A stretch of DNA of 64,000 nt, from contig JAJZPL010000003.1 of assembly GCA_021811185.1 (NCBI GenBank), forward strand, positions 1 to 64,000. The letters are read 5' to 3'. The notes beneath the pieces are model-generated. The model saw nothing but the letters and a program-made list of their open reading frames with translations. It was not told the origin of the DNA and searched no databases. The stretch is from a bacterium (lineage in GTDB: Bacteria; Elusimicrobiota; Elusimicrobia; Elusimicrobiales; UBA9959). Every line of letters begins with the position of its first letter. The first letter of the stretch is position 1. Both the position numbers and the translations under genes were made by a program. Below are positions 53,578-62,034 of the stretch, in pieces.

Positions 53578-55144
53578 AATGTCGCTCCTTGCCGCCCTCT
53601 AACAGTTCTTTAGCCGCCCCGAACACTTCGCCTACGGTGAGCAGGCGCATGCACAGAAAATGGGCGTGCGGGCATTTTTTCGAGCCGTGCAGCGCGCAGG
53701 GACGGCAGGCCAGCGGGGTCTCGATCACCCGGTTGCCGCGGCCGTAGGGAAAGAAGCCGAGTTCGCGCGTGGTGGGCCCGAAGATCCCTACGGCGGGCAC
53801 GCCGAGCGCCGCGGCGATGTGCATGGGGCCGGAATCGTTGGAGATGAAAACTTTCAGCGGGCGGATGGCTTCCATAAGCTCCGGCATGGTGGTTTTACCG
53901 GTCAGGTTGAGGCAGTGTTCCGGGCCGGCCAGCTTTTCTATGGCGCCGTTCCAGGCCGCTTCGCCGGGGCCGCCCACCAGCAGCACCTTGCCGCCGTAAG
54001 CCGCGGCCAGTTTCCTGATAAGGCTGGCCCATTTTTCCGCGGGCCAGCGCTTGGTGGGCCAGGCGGAGCCCGCGTTTACGCCTATCTTTACGTTGTCCTT
54101 AGGAGAGAACGGGGCGGCGGCGCCGGCGGCGCCGGCCAGGCCGGGGAAAGCGGCTTTCAGGTTCTCGGCCAGCGGCGAAAGCAGCGCCAGGTTGCGCTCC
54201 ACGTCGTGGAGCAGCCACGAGAAGGGGACCTTGTGCGTAAGCAGGAAGCTGCCGACGCTTGAGGAAAAGCCCACCCGGACCGGGATGCCGGCGCGCCAGG
54301 CCAGCAGCGCGCTCCTGAGCGAGCGGTGCGGGATGATGACCGCGTCGAAATTGCGCGAGCGGAGCTCCCCGGCGAGGCGCCTGAATTCCGCCAGGCCGGA
54401 GGGCGCGGTCTTCTTGCGGTCCTCTATGATCTCGCGGGCCAGGCCGGAAGCCGCGAAGATGCCGGCGGTCTCGGGGCGGGTGACCACCGAGACGGCGGCG
54501 TCGGGAAAAAGTTCGCGCAGCCTTTTCAGCAGCGGCAGCGTCAGCACGCAGTCGCCGAGGAAAGCGGTCTGCAGCAGGCAGATCCTCAACGGTCCCGCTT
54601 TGAGGGGGGGCTTGTGCCCCGTAGCGTTCCATTGCTTCCGGAGGTCCTTCAGCAGCGGCCGGCGGCTGTCGGACGACCAGTCGCCGAGTTCCGGTCCGGA
54701 ATGCAGCGCGGGCACGCCCAGCTCAGCGAGGACCTCCAGGTAGCGCTCCATGGTGTGCTTCTCCAGCGCGGGGCTGGGGATGCGGAAATTCACGAACAGC
54801 CGGCGCGCCAGAGAGGCCTTGCGGTAGCGGAGCTTGGCCTGCGCGCGCGCGAACAGGGAAAGCAGGCGGCTGCGCGGGGTGTCGTGCAGGTCGATGATGG
54901 CGTCGTATTGCGCCGCGTTGATGTCCCGGAGCGCGCGAAAAAAGCCGGTGAACGGCAGGATCCTGTCGATAAAAGCGTTCTTGGAGACCGCGCCCAGGAA
55001 CTGGGGCTTCACCATTATATCCAGGCGGGCTTTGGGCCACCTGGCCTTCAGGTTGCGGAAGACGGGAGCCGTCAGGATGATGTCCCCCAGCGAGGACATC
55101 CTGATGATGAGCAGTTTTGGATCCGGTTTCGTTATTTCCACCAT
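53489..55144 (-). CDS. Chimeric glycosyltransferase: extra GT9 N-domain fused to a full GT9, 551 aa
   Basis: Residues 10-150 look like the N-terminal Rossmann half of a GT9 enzyme (LLIIRMSSLGDIILTAP). A linker follows, then residues 186-530 form a complete GT9 enzyme (RICLLQTAFLGDCVLTLP, and later SNDSGPMHIAAALGVPAVG). The first enzyme's C-terminal donor-binding half is missing. The last 30 residues are encoded within the start of the deacetylase gene. It probably transfers heptose to the LPS core, with the extra domain serving for acceptor binding or dimer mimicry. TATAAT lies 9 bases before the ATG. Confidence 0.82.
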   Translation of the reverse strand: MVEITKPDPKLLIIRMSSLGDIILTAPVFRNLKARWPKARLDIMVKPQFLGAVSKNAFIDRILPFTGFFRALRDINAAQYDAIIDLHDTPRSRLLSLFARAQAKLRYRKASLARRLFVNFRIPSPALEKHTMERYLEVLAELGVPALHSGPELGDWSSDSRRPLLKDLRKQWNATGHKPPLKAGPLRICLLQTAFLGDCVLTLPLLKRLRELFPDAAVSVVTRPETAGIFAASGLAREIIEDRKKTAPSGLAEFRRLAGELRSRNFDAVIIPHRSLRSALLAWRAGIPVRVGFSSSVGSFLLTHKVPFSWLLHDVERNLALLSPLAENLKAAFPGLAGAAGAAAPFSPKDNVKIGVNAGSAWPTKRWPAEKWASLIRKLAAAYGGKVLLVGGPGEAAWNGAIEKLAGPEHCLNLTGKTTMPELMEAIRPLKVFISNDSGPMHIAAALGVPAVGIFGPTTRELGFFPYGRGNRVIETPLACRPCALHGSKKCPHAHFLCMRLLTVGEVFGAAKELLEGGKERHYGINSGSSGVHNSGGQRPLGLVAQIHPRT

Positions 55145-55153
55145 TGCAGAAAA

Positions 55154-55159
55154 ATTATA
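55154..55159 (-). promoter_or_regulatory. -10 box of the heptosyltransferase-lpxK-gmhB operon
   Basis: A perfect TATAAT on the minus strand lies 9 bases before the ATG at 55144. No Shine-Dalgarno sequence intervenes. Transcription would start about 3 bases before the start codon. Confidence 0.4.
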
Positions 55160-55240
55160 TCATTTATAAATTATCGGGAAGAGGCCGCTCCAGAGTTAAG
55201 GCTGTTATCCCCGCGCAATAAAAAGTTAATATAATTGTCG

Positions 55241-55269
55241 TTGACAAGACACTGGCTATAGACTATCTA
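55241..55269 (+). promoter_or_regulatory. Promoter of the surface-protein pair
   Basis: TTGACA (55241-55246), a 17-base spacer, then TATCTA (55264-55269), followed 6 bases later by the ATG at 55276. The -35 is perfect and the -10 is weak. Transcription would begin at the start codon, so the message would be leaderless. Confidence 0.5.
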
Positions 55270-55275
55270 TATAAT

Positions 55276-55809
55276 ATGAGGCTGAGAACGGGCTGGCAGA
55301 TTTTTATCCTTCTCCTGGCGGTGGGGGGCCTCTACAGTTACACCTCGGCCATCATAAGTTCACCTGCCTACAGGATCCTGATAAGCGAACAGACGACCAT
55401 AGGCAATACCGCTCCCAAGACCGGCGGTTCCTATTCCATGTTCGGCAGTACCGGGCAGGTCGGCTACGGCGCGCTGGCCGGCGGGGCGTATACGGTGAAC
55501 TGGGGGATAGTCAATTCCTGGCGGCCGCCGCAGGCCGACGTTTCCACCGCCCATGTCTACCCGAATCCCTGTTCGCTCAAGGTCGGCTGCAGAGGCGTAA
55601 CTTTTACGCGCCTGACGCTGAAAGCCACCATAACCATCTACACCGTTTCCGGCGAAAAGGTGCGCGTGATAGAAAAGAACAACAATATCGACAGCATGGG
55701 CTGGGACCTGCGCACCGACTCGGGCGCCCAGGTGGCCAGCGGGCTTTATCTTTACTTCATTAAGGGCGAGGGCTCTACCAAGCAAGGCAAAGTTATCGTG
55801 GTAAGGTGA
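55276..55809 (+). CDS. Exported protein with FlgD/sorting-like C-terminal domain, 177 aa
   Basis: An N-terminal hydrophobic helix serves as signal or anchor. Residues 28-85 are Gly/Ser/Thr-rich. The C-terminal 85 residues start with VYPNPC and run through TIYTVSGEKVRVIE, WDLRTDSGAQVASGLYLYFI to VIVVR. This resembles FlgD Ig-like and type IX secretion C-terminal domains. It precedes the fibre gene by 4 bases, so the two are probably co-expressed and perhaps interact. Confidence 0.68.
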   Translation: MRLRTGWQIFILLLAVGGLYSYTSAIISSPAYRILISEQTTIGNTAPKTGGSYSMFGSTGQVGYGALAGGAYTVNWGIVNSWRPPQADVSTAHVYPNPCSLKVGCRGVTFTRLTLKATITIYTVSGEKVRVIEKNNNIDSMGWDLRTDSGAQVASGLYLYFIKGEGSTKQGKVIVVR

Positions 55810-55813
55810 ACTT

Positions 55814-58800
55814 ATGAAAAACAAGATCTTGTTCGTTTTAGCCTTCCTGTGGCTCCCCCTGACGGCCGCGGCCGGCGACATCAAGCCCGGCACGGTTCCC
55901 GGCTCGATAAACTACCAGGGCCGCCTTGAACGCGACAACGCCCCGGTAACCGGTATCATCCATCTCTTCTTCAGGATCTACAACGCCGCTTCCGGCGGCA
56001 CGCTGCGCTGGCAGAGCGCTGAAATAATCGTCAACGCCGCGCAGGGCATCTTCAGCGCCAATATCACCCCGCCCTGGGACGTTTTTTCCAGGAGCGAAAC
56101 CCTTTACCTCGAAGTGCAGGTGGAAAGCGACGTGCTGGCCCCGCGCGAGCCGCTTAACAGCGTGGCCTACGCGCTGGTGGCAAAAAAACTGGAGGACGGT
56201 TCTTCCGTTTCCGTCTCCTCCCTGACGGCCGCCTACCAGGTGCTCCTGGCCACCACTCCCGGCTCGATGGTCGGGATCGGCACTAATTCCCCGGACTATA
56301 AGCTGACCGTCAACGGCGCGGTATGGCTTCACGGCAGCGAAGCCAAACTGTGTTTTGATACCGGGCACTGCCTGGTCGACGCCCTGGCAGCCACAGGGTC
56401 CGGCGGCATCAGCGCACCCGGCAACGCTGTACTGGAGTCCGGAAGCCTGGGAGACGGCTACCTGAGCGTTAATACCGGCAACGGCGGCTCAGGCAGCGGC
56501 ACCTCCGAAAGGATGCGGATCAACGACGGGAACAAGAGCGGCACTGTGGCGATAGGTCCGGCCGCCATACAAAATCCTCAGCCCGGCGCGCTGGACGTGG
56601 ACGGGCTTGTCTACGTCAGCACCTGGGGGGTGTCCGAGCGCAGCGGCGGGCCGGCGCCCTTTAACGGGAACATTCTGGTTAAAGGCGGGCGTGTCACGGG
56701 CAACAACGCAGACTACGTTTCGGTGGGCGAGGCCAACGACGTAATAGCCCTCGTAACGGGTGCGGGCGAAAGGCTGCGGGTCCACTCCAACGGCAGCGTA
56801 GGGGTGGGGACGAACAGCCCCGCGGCTGGGTATTTGCTGGATGTGGCCGGCAATATCCACACCAATACCGGCCTGCTGGCCGGCGCGGTCTCGGCCGGCG
56901 GCTATACCGGCTGGCTCTCGGCCGCCAACGAGGTGCGCGCCCAGAACGGCTCGCACCTGCTGCTGCAGTACAACAACCCTTTTAACGTCGGTATAGGCAC
57001 GGATACGCCCCGCGAAAAACTGCACGTGCACGGGAGCGTGCTGGCGGATTACGGCGTAATAGCGTCCACCGCCGGCTTTACCGGGGACGTGGGCGTGGGC
57101 GGGAATTTTACCGCCAACGGCCTTAACAGGGAGGTCTTCCTTACCAGTACCACCATCTACGGTACGCTGAAGGTCAGCGGCGGCATTGGCTCCATGGCCG
57201 GCTTTCCCGCTTATATCGCCTCCACCCAGACGCTGACCGGCCTGAACACCTTCGCCAACCAGGTGGTGGTTTCGAGCGACATCATGACGCCCAGCAGGCT
57301 GGGCGTGGCCATGAAAGATTTTAACTTCGGCCCCGGCAGGTACCTGCAGGTGGGAGATAACAAGTCCGAGTACTCTTCACAGGATACCCTCGCCTACCTG
57401 GTGGGCGGCGACTCAGCCAACGCGCGCCTGCTCTTCTACCGCGGCGCGGCGCTGTCCGGCAGCCTGGAAACCCAAGGCGGGGCCAATCTCGCGCTGGTGG
57501 TGGGGGGGCAGACCAAGACCCTTACCGACTCCGTTTACCACCGCATCCAGAACAGCGTGGTCTGGATCTCCACCGGGATGAACACCACTCCGGCCGTCTA
57601 CGTAAGTTCCAAAGACGGGAACGTGGGCATAGGTACTACGATAGCGGACCCGAACTACAAAATGACGCTTAACGGCGTGCTCCACATAGTAGGCACCGGG
57701 AACGGGATAGTCTTTCCTAACGGCTCATTCATTTCCAGCAATACCGTAGGCACTGCGGGTTCTATCTCCAACGCCGGGGATGCACTTGTAATGGCTAATA
57801 CCGGAGGGAGCGGCGGCAACGTAATACTGCGCAATAATTCCCTTGACGGACTTGTTGTGGATTCTTCCGGCCGGGTAGGCATCGGCACGCTCTACCCGGT
57901 TTCCAAGCTGAACGTGCGCGGCGGGGACCTGGTGCTGGGCAACCCGGTCAACCCCTATTCCGGCGGCCCTGAGAACCTGATAGTGGCCGGCAACATAGTT
58001 TTCGACGGGGCGCTTATCCAGCGCTCGCTTTCGGCCACGCAGCTGTCCGGCCTCCTGGTGGCCGGCGACGTCGCTCTTTCCACCGCCACCGGCGCCATGA
58101 CAGGCATCGGTACTATGACCCCCTTGCAGCGGCTGCAGGTAGCGGGCGATATAAACATCGAATCCGGTTACGGAATAAGGATAAACAATACTGCGGCCGG
58201 CGCCAATTACCTGCGCGGCGACGGCAGTCACTTCATAAGTTCCGCCATACTGGACGGGGATATCCCCGGTACCATAGTTAGAACTTCCCGGACCATCAGC
58301 ACCACCAGCCCGCTTTCCGGCGGCGGCGACCTTTCCGCCAACAGGACGTTCGCCGTGGGCGGTCTTAGTTCGCTCGGCGGCAGCAACCAGGTGGTGGGCG
58401 TCAATAACGGCGCCGGCGCCTGGGAATACAAAACCATAGCCGGTGTCGCCGGTGAAACCAATGTCGACACAACTGTGGCGGGGGTGATCACCATAGGGAT
58501 AGTTGACCCGCTGGCCGTGAATAAGGGCGGCACCGGCCTGGCGTCCTGGACGCAATACGCCCTGATATACGCTCCGACCACGGGGTCCCTCGGACAGTTG
58601 GGATTGGGAACGGTGAACCAGGTGCTGCACGGCAACGCCGGCGGCGCTCCCACCTGGGGCGCGGTCGACCTTACCGCGCATGTGAGCGGGGTGCTGCCCA
58701 TTGCTAACGGCGGCACGGGCAACAGCAGCGGCAATGCCGCGACGGTAACTACGAACGCCAATCTTACCGGGCCGGTCACCAGCGTTGGCAATGCGACCAC

Positions 58801-59191
58801 CATAGTTTCACCGCTGCCTGCCCTGAACGGTTCCAACCTGACGAGCCTTACCCCGGGCAATATTTCCGCCGGTACGGCGAACATCAGCATCTCGGGCAAC
58901 GCCGCCACGGTCACGACCAACGCCAATCTTACCGGGAACGTGACGAGCGTCGGCAACGCTACTACGATAGCCTCGCTGCCGGCCATCAGCGGCGCGAACC
59001 TGACGAGCCTTACCCCGGGCAATATTTCCGCCGGTACGGCGAACATCAGCATCTCGGGCAACGCCGCGACCTCCACTAAACCGGCAGGCGGCGGGTCTAC
59101 TAACCATGCTGTTTGTTGGAAGGCTGACGGAAGCCTGGGGTACTGTAGCGCTGTGGTTGATTCTAGCGGACTGTGCGGAACTTGCAATTAG
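55814..59191 (+). CDS. Large repetitive surface fibre-like protein, 1125 aa
   Basis: A signal peptide (about residues 1-20) precedes a domain reading INYQGRLERDNAPVTG that often starts such cell-surface proteins. Then come many GIGT(N/D)SP-type repeats, as in phage tail-fibre and trimeric surface proteins (for example VGIGTNSPDYKLTVNG). The last 160 residues hold nearly identical units with GNAATVTTNANLTG. The protein ends with a Cys-containing tail (CWKADG, CGTC). It may be a surface adhesin or stalk-like filament. No transporter is identified beside it. Confidence 0.72.
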   Translation: MKNKILFVLAFLWLPLTAAAGDIKPGTVPGSINYQGRLERDNAPVTGIIHLFFRIYNAASGGTLRWQSAEIIVNAAQGIFSANITPPWDVFSRSETLYLEVQVESDVLAPREPLNSVAYALVAKKLEDGSSVSVSSLTAAYQVLLATTPGSMVGIGTNSPDYKLTVNGAVWLHGSEAKLCFDTGHCLVDALAATGSGGISAPGNAVLESGSLGDGYLSVNTGNGGSGSGTSERMRINDGNKSGTVAIGPAAIQNPQPGALDVDGLVYVSTWGVSERSGGPAPFNGNILVKGGRVTGNNADYVSVGEANDVIALVTGAGERLRVHSNGSVGVGTNSPAAGYLLDVAGNIHTNTGLLAGAVSAGGYTGWLSAANEVRAQNGSHLLLQYNNPFNVGIGTDTPREKLHVHGSVLADYGVIASTAGFTGDVGVGGNFTANGLNREVFLTSTTIYGTLKVSGGIGSMAGFPAYIASTQTLTGLNTFANQVVVSSDIMTPSRLGVAMKDFNFGPGRYLQVGDNKSEYSSQDTLAYLVGGDSANARLLFYRGAALSGSLETQGGANLALVVGGQTKTLTDSVYHRIQNSVVWISTGMNTTPAVYVSSKDGNVGIGTTIADPNYKMTLNGVLHIVGTGNGIVFPNGSFISSNTVGTAGSISNAGDALVMANTGGSGGNVILRNNSLDGLVVDSSGRVGIGTLYPVSKLNVRGGDLVLGNPVNPYSGGPENLIVAGNIVFDGALIQRSLSATQLSGLLVAGDVALSTATGAMTGIGTMTPLQRLQVAGDINIESGYGIRINNTAAGANYLRGDGSHFISSAILDGDIPGTIVRTSRTISTTSPLSGGGDLSANRTFAVGGLSSLGGSNQVVGVNNGAGAWEYKTIAGVAGETNVDTTVAGVITIGIVDPLAVNKGGTGLASWTQYALIYAPTTGSLGQLGLGTVNQVLHGNAGGAPTWGAVDLTAHVSGVLPIANGGTGNSSGNAATVTTNANLTGPVTSVGNATTIVSPLPALNGSNLTSLTPGNISAGTANISISGNAATVTTNANLTGNVTSVGNATTIASLPAISGANLTSLTPGNISAGTANISISGNAATSTKPAGGGSTNHAVCWKADGSLGYCSAVVDSSGLCGTCN
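58835..59077 (+). repeat. 81-base perfect direct repeat inside the fibre gene
   Basis: Bases 58835-58915 and 58997-59077 are identical and lie 162 bases (54 codons) apart, so the repeat unit keeps the reading frame. The same unit is recognisable, more diverged, from about 58,735. Such exact repeats promote copy-number change by recombination and so variation in fibre length. Confidence 0.88.
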
Positions 59192-59196
59192 GCGGT

Positions 59197-60465
59197 TTAA
59201 CGAAGGGCTTCGGTTATTACTGCCATGGTTCTGGCAGTGGCGCCCTGCAAGGACGCGAGGACTTTTGAGGAGTTGAGTTGAGCCGCCGTCATGGCGGCCC
59301 GGTCGGTGAGGAGGGACGTCAGGATCTCGGCCAACTGAGGGGCGGTTTCCGCGAGGAAGCCGCCTTTTCCTTTTATAAGGGCGTCCCCGGCGTGGCGGGC
59401 GTTGCGGTAATTAGGCCCGAAGAGCGACGGCTTGGCGAAGAGCGCGGGCTCCAGGAGGTTGTGCCCGCCGGTGTCGTCCAGCGTGCCGCCCACGAAACAC
59501 ACGTCGGAAACGGCGTAGAAGGCCTGCAGCAGGCCCATCTCGTCCACCAGCAGGCAGTCGCTGCCGTAGTGAACTACGGGGGAGGACCAGCGCAGATAGG
59601 CGGCGGAGGCTTTCCTGAGGGCCGCTTCGGATTCCGATAGCCGCTCGGGATGGCGGGGGACCAGTACCAGTTTCAGATTCGATACCTTTTTCCTGGCCTC
59701 GAGCCAGGCTTCGATGATAACCGGCTCTTCCGCCGGGTGCGTGCTGCCGGCGGTAAAGACCGGGCAGCCGTGCCAATCGGAGGCTTCCAGGAATTCCCGC
59801 ACCTTGTCCTGCCCCGCCGCGGAAACCCCAAGCAGGTCGTGTTTCAGGTTGCCGGTCTCGGTTACCCGGCCCTCCAGCCCGGCCAGCAGCCTGAAGCGGC
59901 CGGCGTCGGCGGCCGTCTGGGCCAGCACCTGTTTTACGCCCGAGAAGGCCAGCCTGGTAAGCGGCCAGAGGGCGCGGTAAAGGGAGAAGGTCTTCTGCGA
60001 GATCCGCGCGTTCACCATGAACACCGGCACGCCGGCGCGCGCGGCGGCGTAGAGCGTAGCCGGCCAGATCTCGGTTTCCGCCACCACCAGCATGAGCGGC
60101 CGGCGCCTGCCGATGAACGAGTCAGCGCAGGGGTAGAAGTCCAGCGGGGCCAGCCTGGCCTCGCCGAGCTTCGAGGCTTCGGCCCGGCCGGAAGCGGTGG
60201 AGGACGTGAAAAGGAGGGGGGCGTTAAAAGCCTTCGCGAGTTCGGGGGCCAGCTTGGACACGGCCTTCACCTCGCCCAGGGAGGCTGCGTGGATCCACAC
60301 CGGGCGGGGGCCTTCCGCCGGTTCGCCCAGCCCCAGGCGCTCGCGCACCTCGCCGCCGAGGCTCTTCATCAGCGAGCGGCGGGGGGAAAGCAGGAAGAAA
60401 ACCGCATAAAGGGCGGCAATGAGGGGCGCCAGCAGGCTGTAAAGTAAAAGGAGTATGAATCCCAT
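59197..60465 (-). CDS. waaA: 3-deoxy-D-manno-octulosonic acid transferase
   Basis: GT30 family enzyme that adds KDO to lipid A precursor. N-terminal membrane segment, then IHAASLGEVKAV with the catalytic Glu, VVAETEIWPATLY, TGNLKHD, PVFTAGSTHPAEE and VGGTLDDTGGHNLLEPALF (each in part). Its 422 residues are normal. Whether it adds one or more KDO units cannot be told. It ends 5 bases from the convergent fibre gene. Confidence 0.95.
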   Translation of the reverse strand: MGFILLLLYSLLAPLIAALYAVFFLLSPRRSLMKSLGGEVRERLGLGEPAEGPRPVWIHAASLGEVKAVSKLAPELAKAFNAPLLFTSSTASGRAEASKLGEARLAPLDFYPCADSFIGRRRPLMLVVAETEIWPATLYAAARAGVPVFMVNARISQKTFSLYRALWPLTRLAFSGVKQVLAQTAADAGRFRLLAGLEGRVTETGNLKHDLLGVSAAGQDKVREFLEASDWHGCPVFTAGSTHPAEEPVIIEAWLEARKKVSNLKLVLVPRHPERLSESEAALRKASAAYLRWSSPVVHYGSDCLLVDEMGLLQAFYAVSDVCFVGGTLDDTGGHNLLEPALFAKPSLFGPNYRNARHAGDALIKGKGGFLAETAPQLAEILTSLLTDRAAMTAAQLNSSKVLASLQGATARTMAVITEALR

Positions 60466-60483
60466 AGGGACAGCGAAGGAACG

Positions 60484-61116
60484 TTACTTTTTGGAGGAGG
60501 CCGCCGCTTTCTTCTTTTTCTTGGAAAGCCAGGGCAGGGCGAACAGGGCCGAATATTTGGGGTTGAAAGCGCCGGTCTCGAACGAGACGCCTATCTTTTC
60601 GGCCTCGAGTCTGGCGCACAGGCCCTTGATGAGCTCGTTCTCGAACAGCGGCACGGCCGTGGTTTCCTGCGGGGGGAGTTCCGGCTCGGGGCAGGAAGCG
60701 ATGTAGATGGCGGGTCCGAGCTCGAAGCCTTCTGGTTCCGCCTCGCGCACGGCCAGTTCCGCCGTTACGCCTACCGCGGTATTAAGGAAGACCTGCGCGG
60801 CTATGCGGTCCAGGCGGCGCAGGGTCTCGTCCTGCTGGCTGGCAAGTTTCTCTTCGAAGCTCTTGCCCAGGGTGAGGATGCCGGCGGTCATGGGCTGCTT
60901 GCCGTCGCCGCTGATCCGGTGGGCGGCCTCGTCTTCGGCCGCCAGATACTCGAAGACGACTGCGGGTTCCAGCGCGGCCGCCAGGCCGGAGGCATGTTCC
61001 CTCACGGCCTGCTCGTCCGCCAGCCCTACGGAGGCGAGGTCCAGCTTGTGCTTGCGCGCCTTGCGCAGCACTTCGTAGGAGTAGACCGGGATCTTGAACC
61101 TCTTTATCTTTCTCAC
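60484..61116 (-). CDS. Unrecognised conserved-looking protein, 210 aa
   Basis: Soluble, no signal peptide, with a Lys/Ala-rich C-terminal tail. The central part (ITLG-like TAGILTLGKSFEEKL, then RLDRIAAQVFLNTAVGVTAELAVREAE) faintly resembles the activation domain of B12-dependent methionine synthase, but the match is weak and no catalytic residue supports it. It lies between secF and waaA with short gaps (30 and 18 bases), so it is probably co-transcribed. Function unknown. Confidence 0.55.
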   Translation of the reverse strand: MRKIKRFKIPVYSYEVLRKARKHKLDLASVGLADEQAVREHASGLAAALEPAVVFEYLAAEDEAAHRISGDGKQPMTAGILTLGKSFEEKLASQQDETLRRLDRIAAQVFLNTAVGVTAELAVREAEPEGFELGPAIYIASCPEPELPPQETTAVPLFENELIKGLCARLEAEKIGVSFETGAFNPKYSALFALPWLSKKKKKAAASSKK

Positions 61117-61146
61117 GGGGCTTTATCCTTGCCTTATAGGGACCGC

Positions 61147-62034
61147 TTACTTATGGCTTCTGCGCTCCCACTGGTACACCATGGGCGTGCACAGCGCCAC
61201 GGTGGAGTACACGCCGGTCACGGTGCCGATCAGCATGCAGAAGGCGAAGTTGTTGATCGCGATGCCGCCGAACAGGAACAGCACCAGCACGGTGATGAAC
61301 ACGGTCATGGTGGTGATGACCGTCCTGGACAGGCACTCGTTGACGCTGAGGTTGATCAGCTCGGCGAGGGCCATCTTGGGGAAGTTCCTCATGTTCTCGC
61401 GCATGCGGTCGAAGATCACGATGGTATCGTTGATGGAGTAGCCGGCTATCGTAAGGAAGGCGGCCACGATAACCAGGTCGATCTCGCGGTTGGTGATGGA
61501 CATCGCGGTCAGCGCCACGAACACGTCGTGCAGCAGGCCGATAACGCCGGCCGCGCCCCAGACGGGGTTAGAGAACCGGAAGGCGATGTAGACGATGATG
61601 CCGAACATCGACAGGACCATGGCGAACAGGGCTTTCTTGGCCAGGTCGCGGCCCACCACGGGGCCCACGTAGTCGCGCTTCTCCTCGACGAACGTGGTGC
61701 CGGGGATGGTCTTGAGGCCGGTTATGATCTGGTTAGCCTTCTCGTTCACGTTCTCCTGCGTGCCTTTCACCTTGATCGAGTAAGAGGCGTCGGAGAAGCT
61801 CTGGATGCTGGCTTCCACTTTGGCGGCGTCCAGCGCGGACCTGACCGTCTCTATTGCCACGGGTTTGTCGAACTTCACCTGCATCAGCGTGCCGCCGGTG
61901 AAGTCGAGGCCCAGGTTGACGCCCTTTACCGAAAGGGAGATTATCCCGGTAAGGACCACCAGCCCGGAGATGGAGAAGAACACATGGCGGAGTTTTACGA
62001 AGTTGATGTTGGTCTTATGGAGTATCCTTATCAT
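61147..62034 (-). CDS. secF: Protein translocase subunit SecF
   Basis: Six transmembrane segments, with the first periplasmic domain opening GLDFTGGTLMQVKFD and the conserved GYSINDTIVIFDRMRENMR in the later membrane region. With SecD it uses the proton-motive force to pull exported proteins out of SecYEG. Its 295 residues are normal. It overlaps secD by 4 bases. Confidence 0.97.
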   Translation of the reverse strand: MIRILHKTNINFVKLRHVFFSISGLVVLTGIISLSVKGVNLGLDFTGGTLMQVKFDKPVAIETVRSALDAAKVEASIQSFSDASYSIKVKGTQENVNEKANQIITGLKTIPGTTFVEEKRDYVGPVVGRDLAKKALFAMVLSMFGIIVYIAFRFSNPVWGAAGVIGLLHDVFVALTAMSITNREIDLVIVAAFLTIAGYSINDTIVIFDRMRENMRNFPKMALAELINLSVNECLSRTVITTMTVFITVLVLFLFGGIAINNFAFCMLIGTVTGVYSTVALCTPMVYQWERRSHK

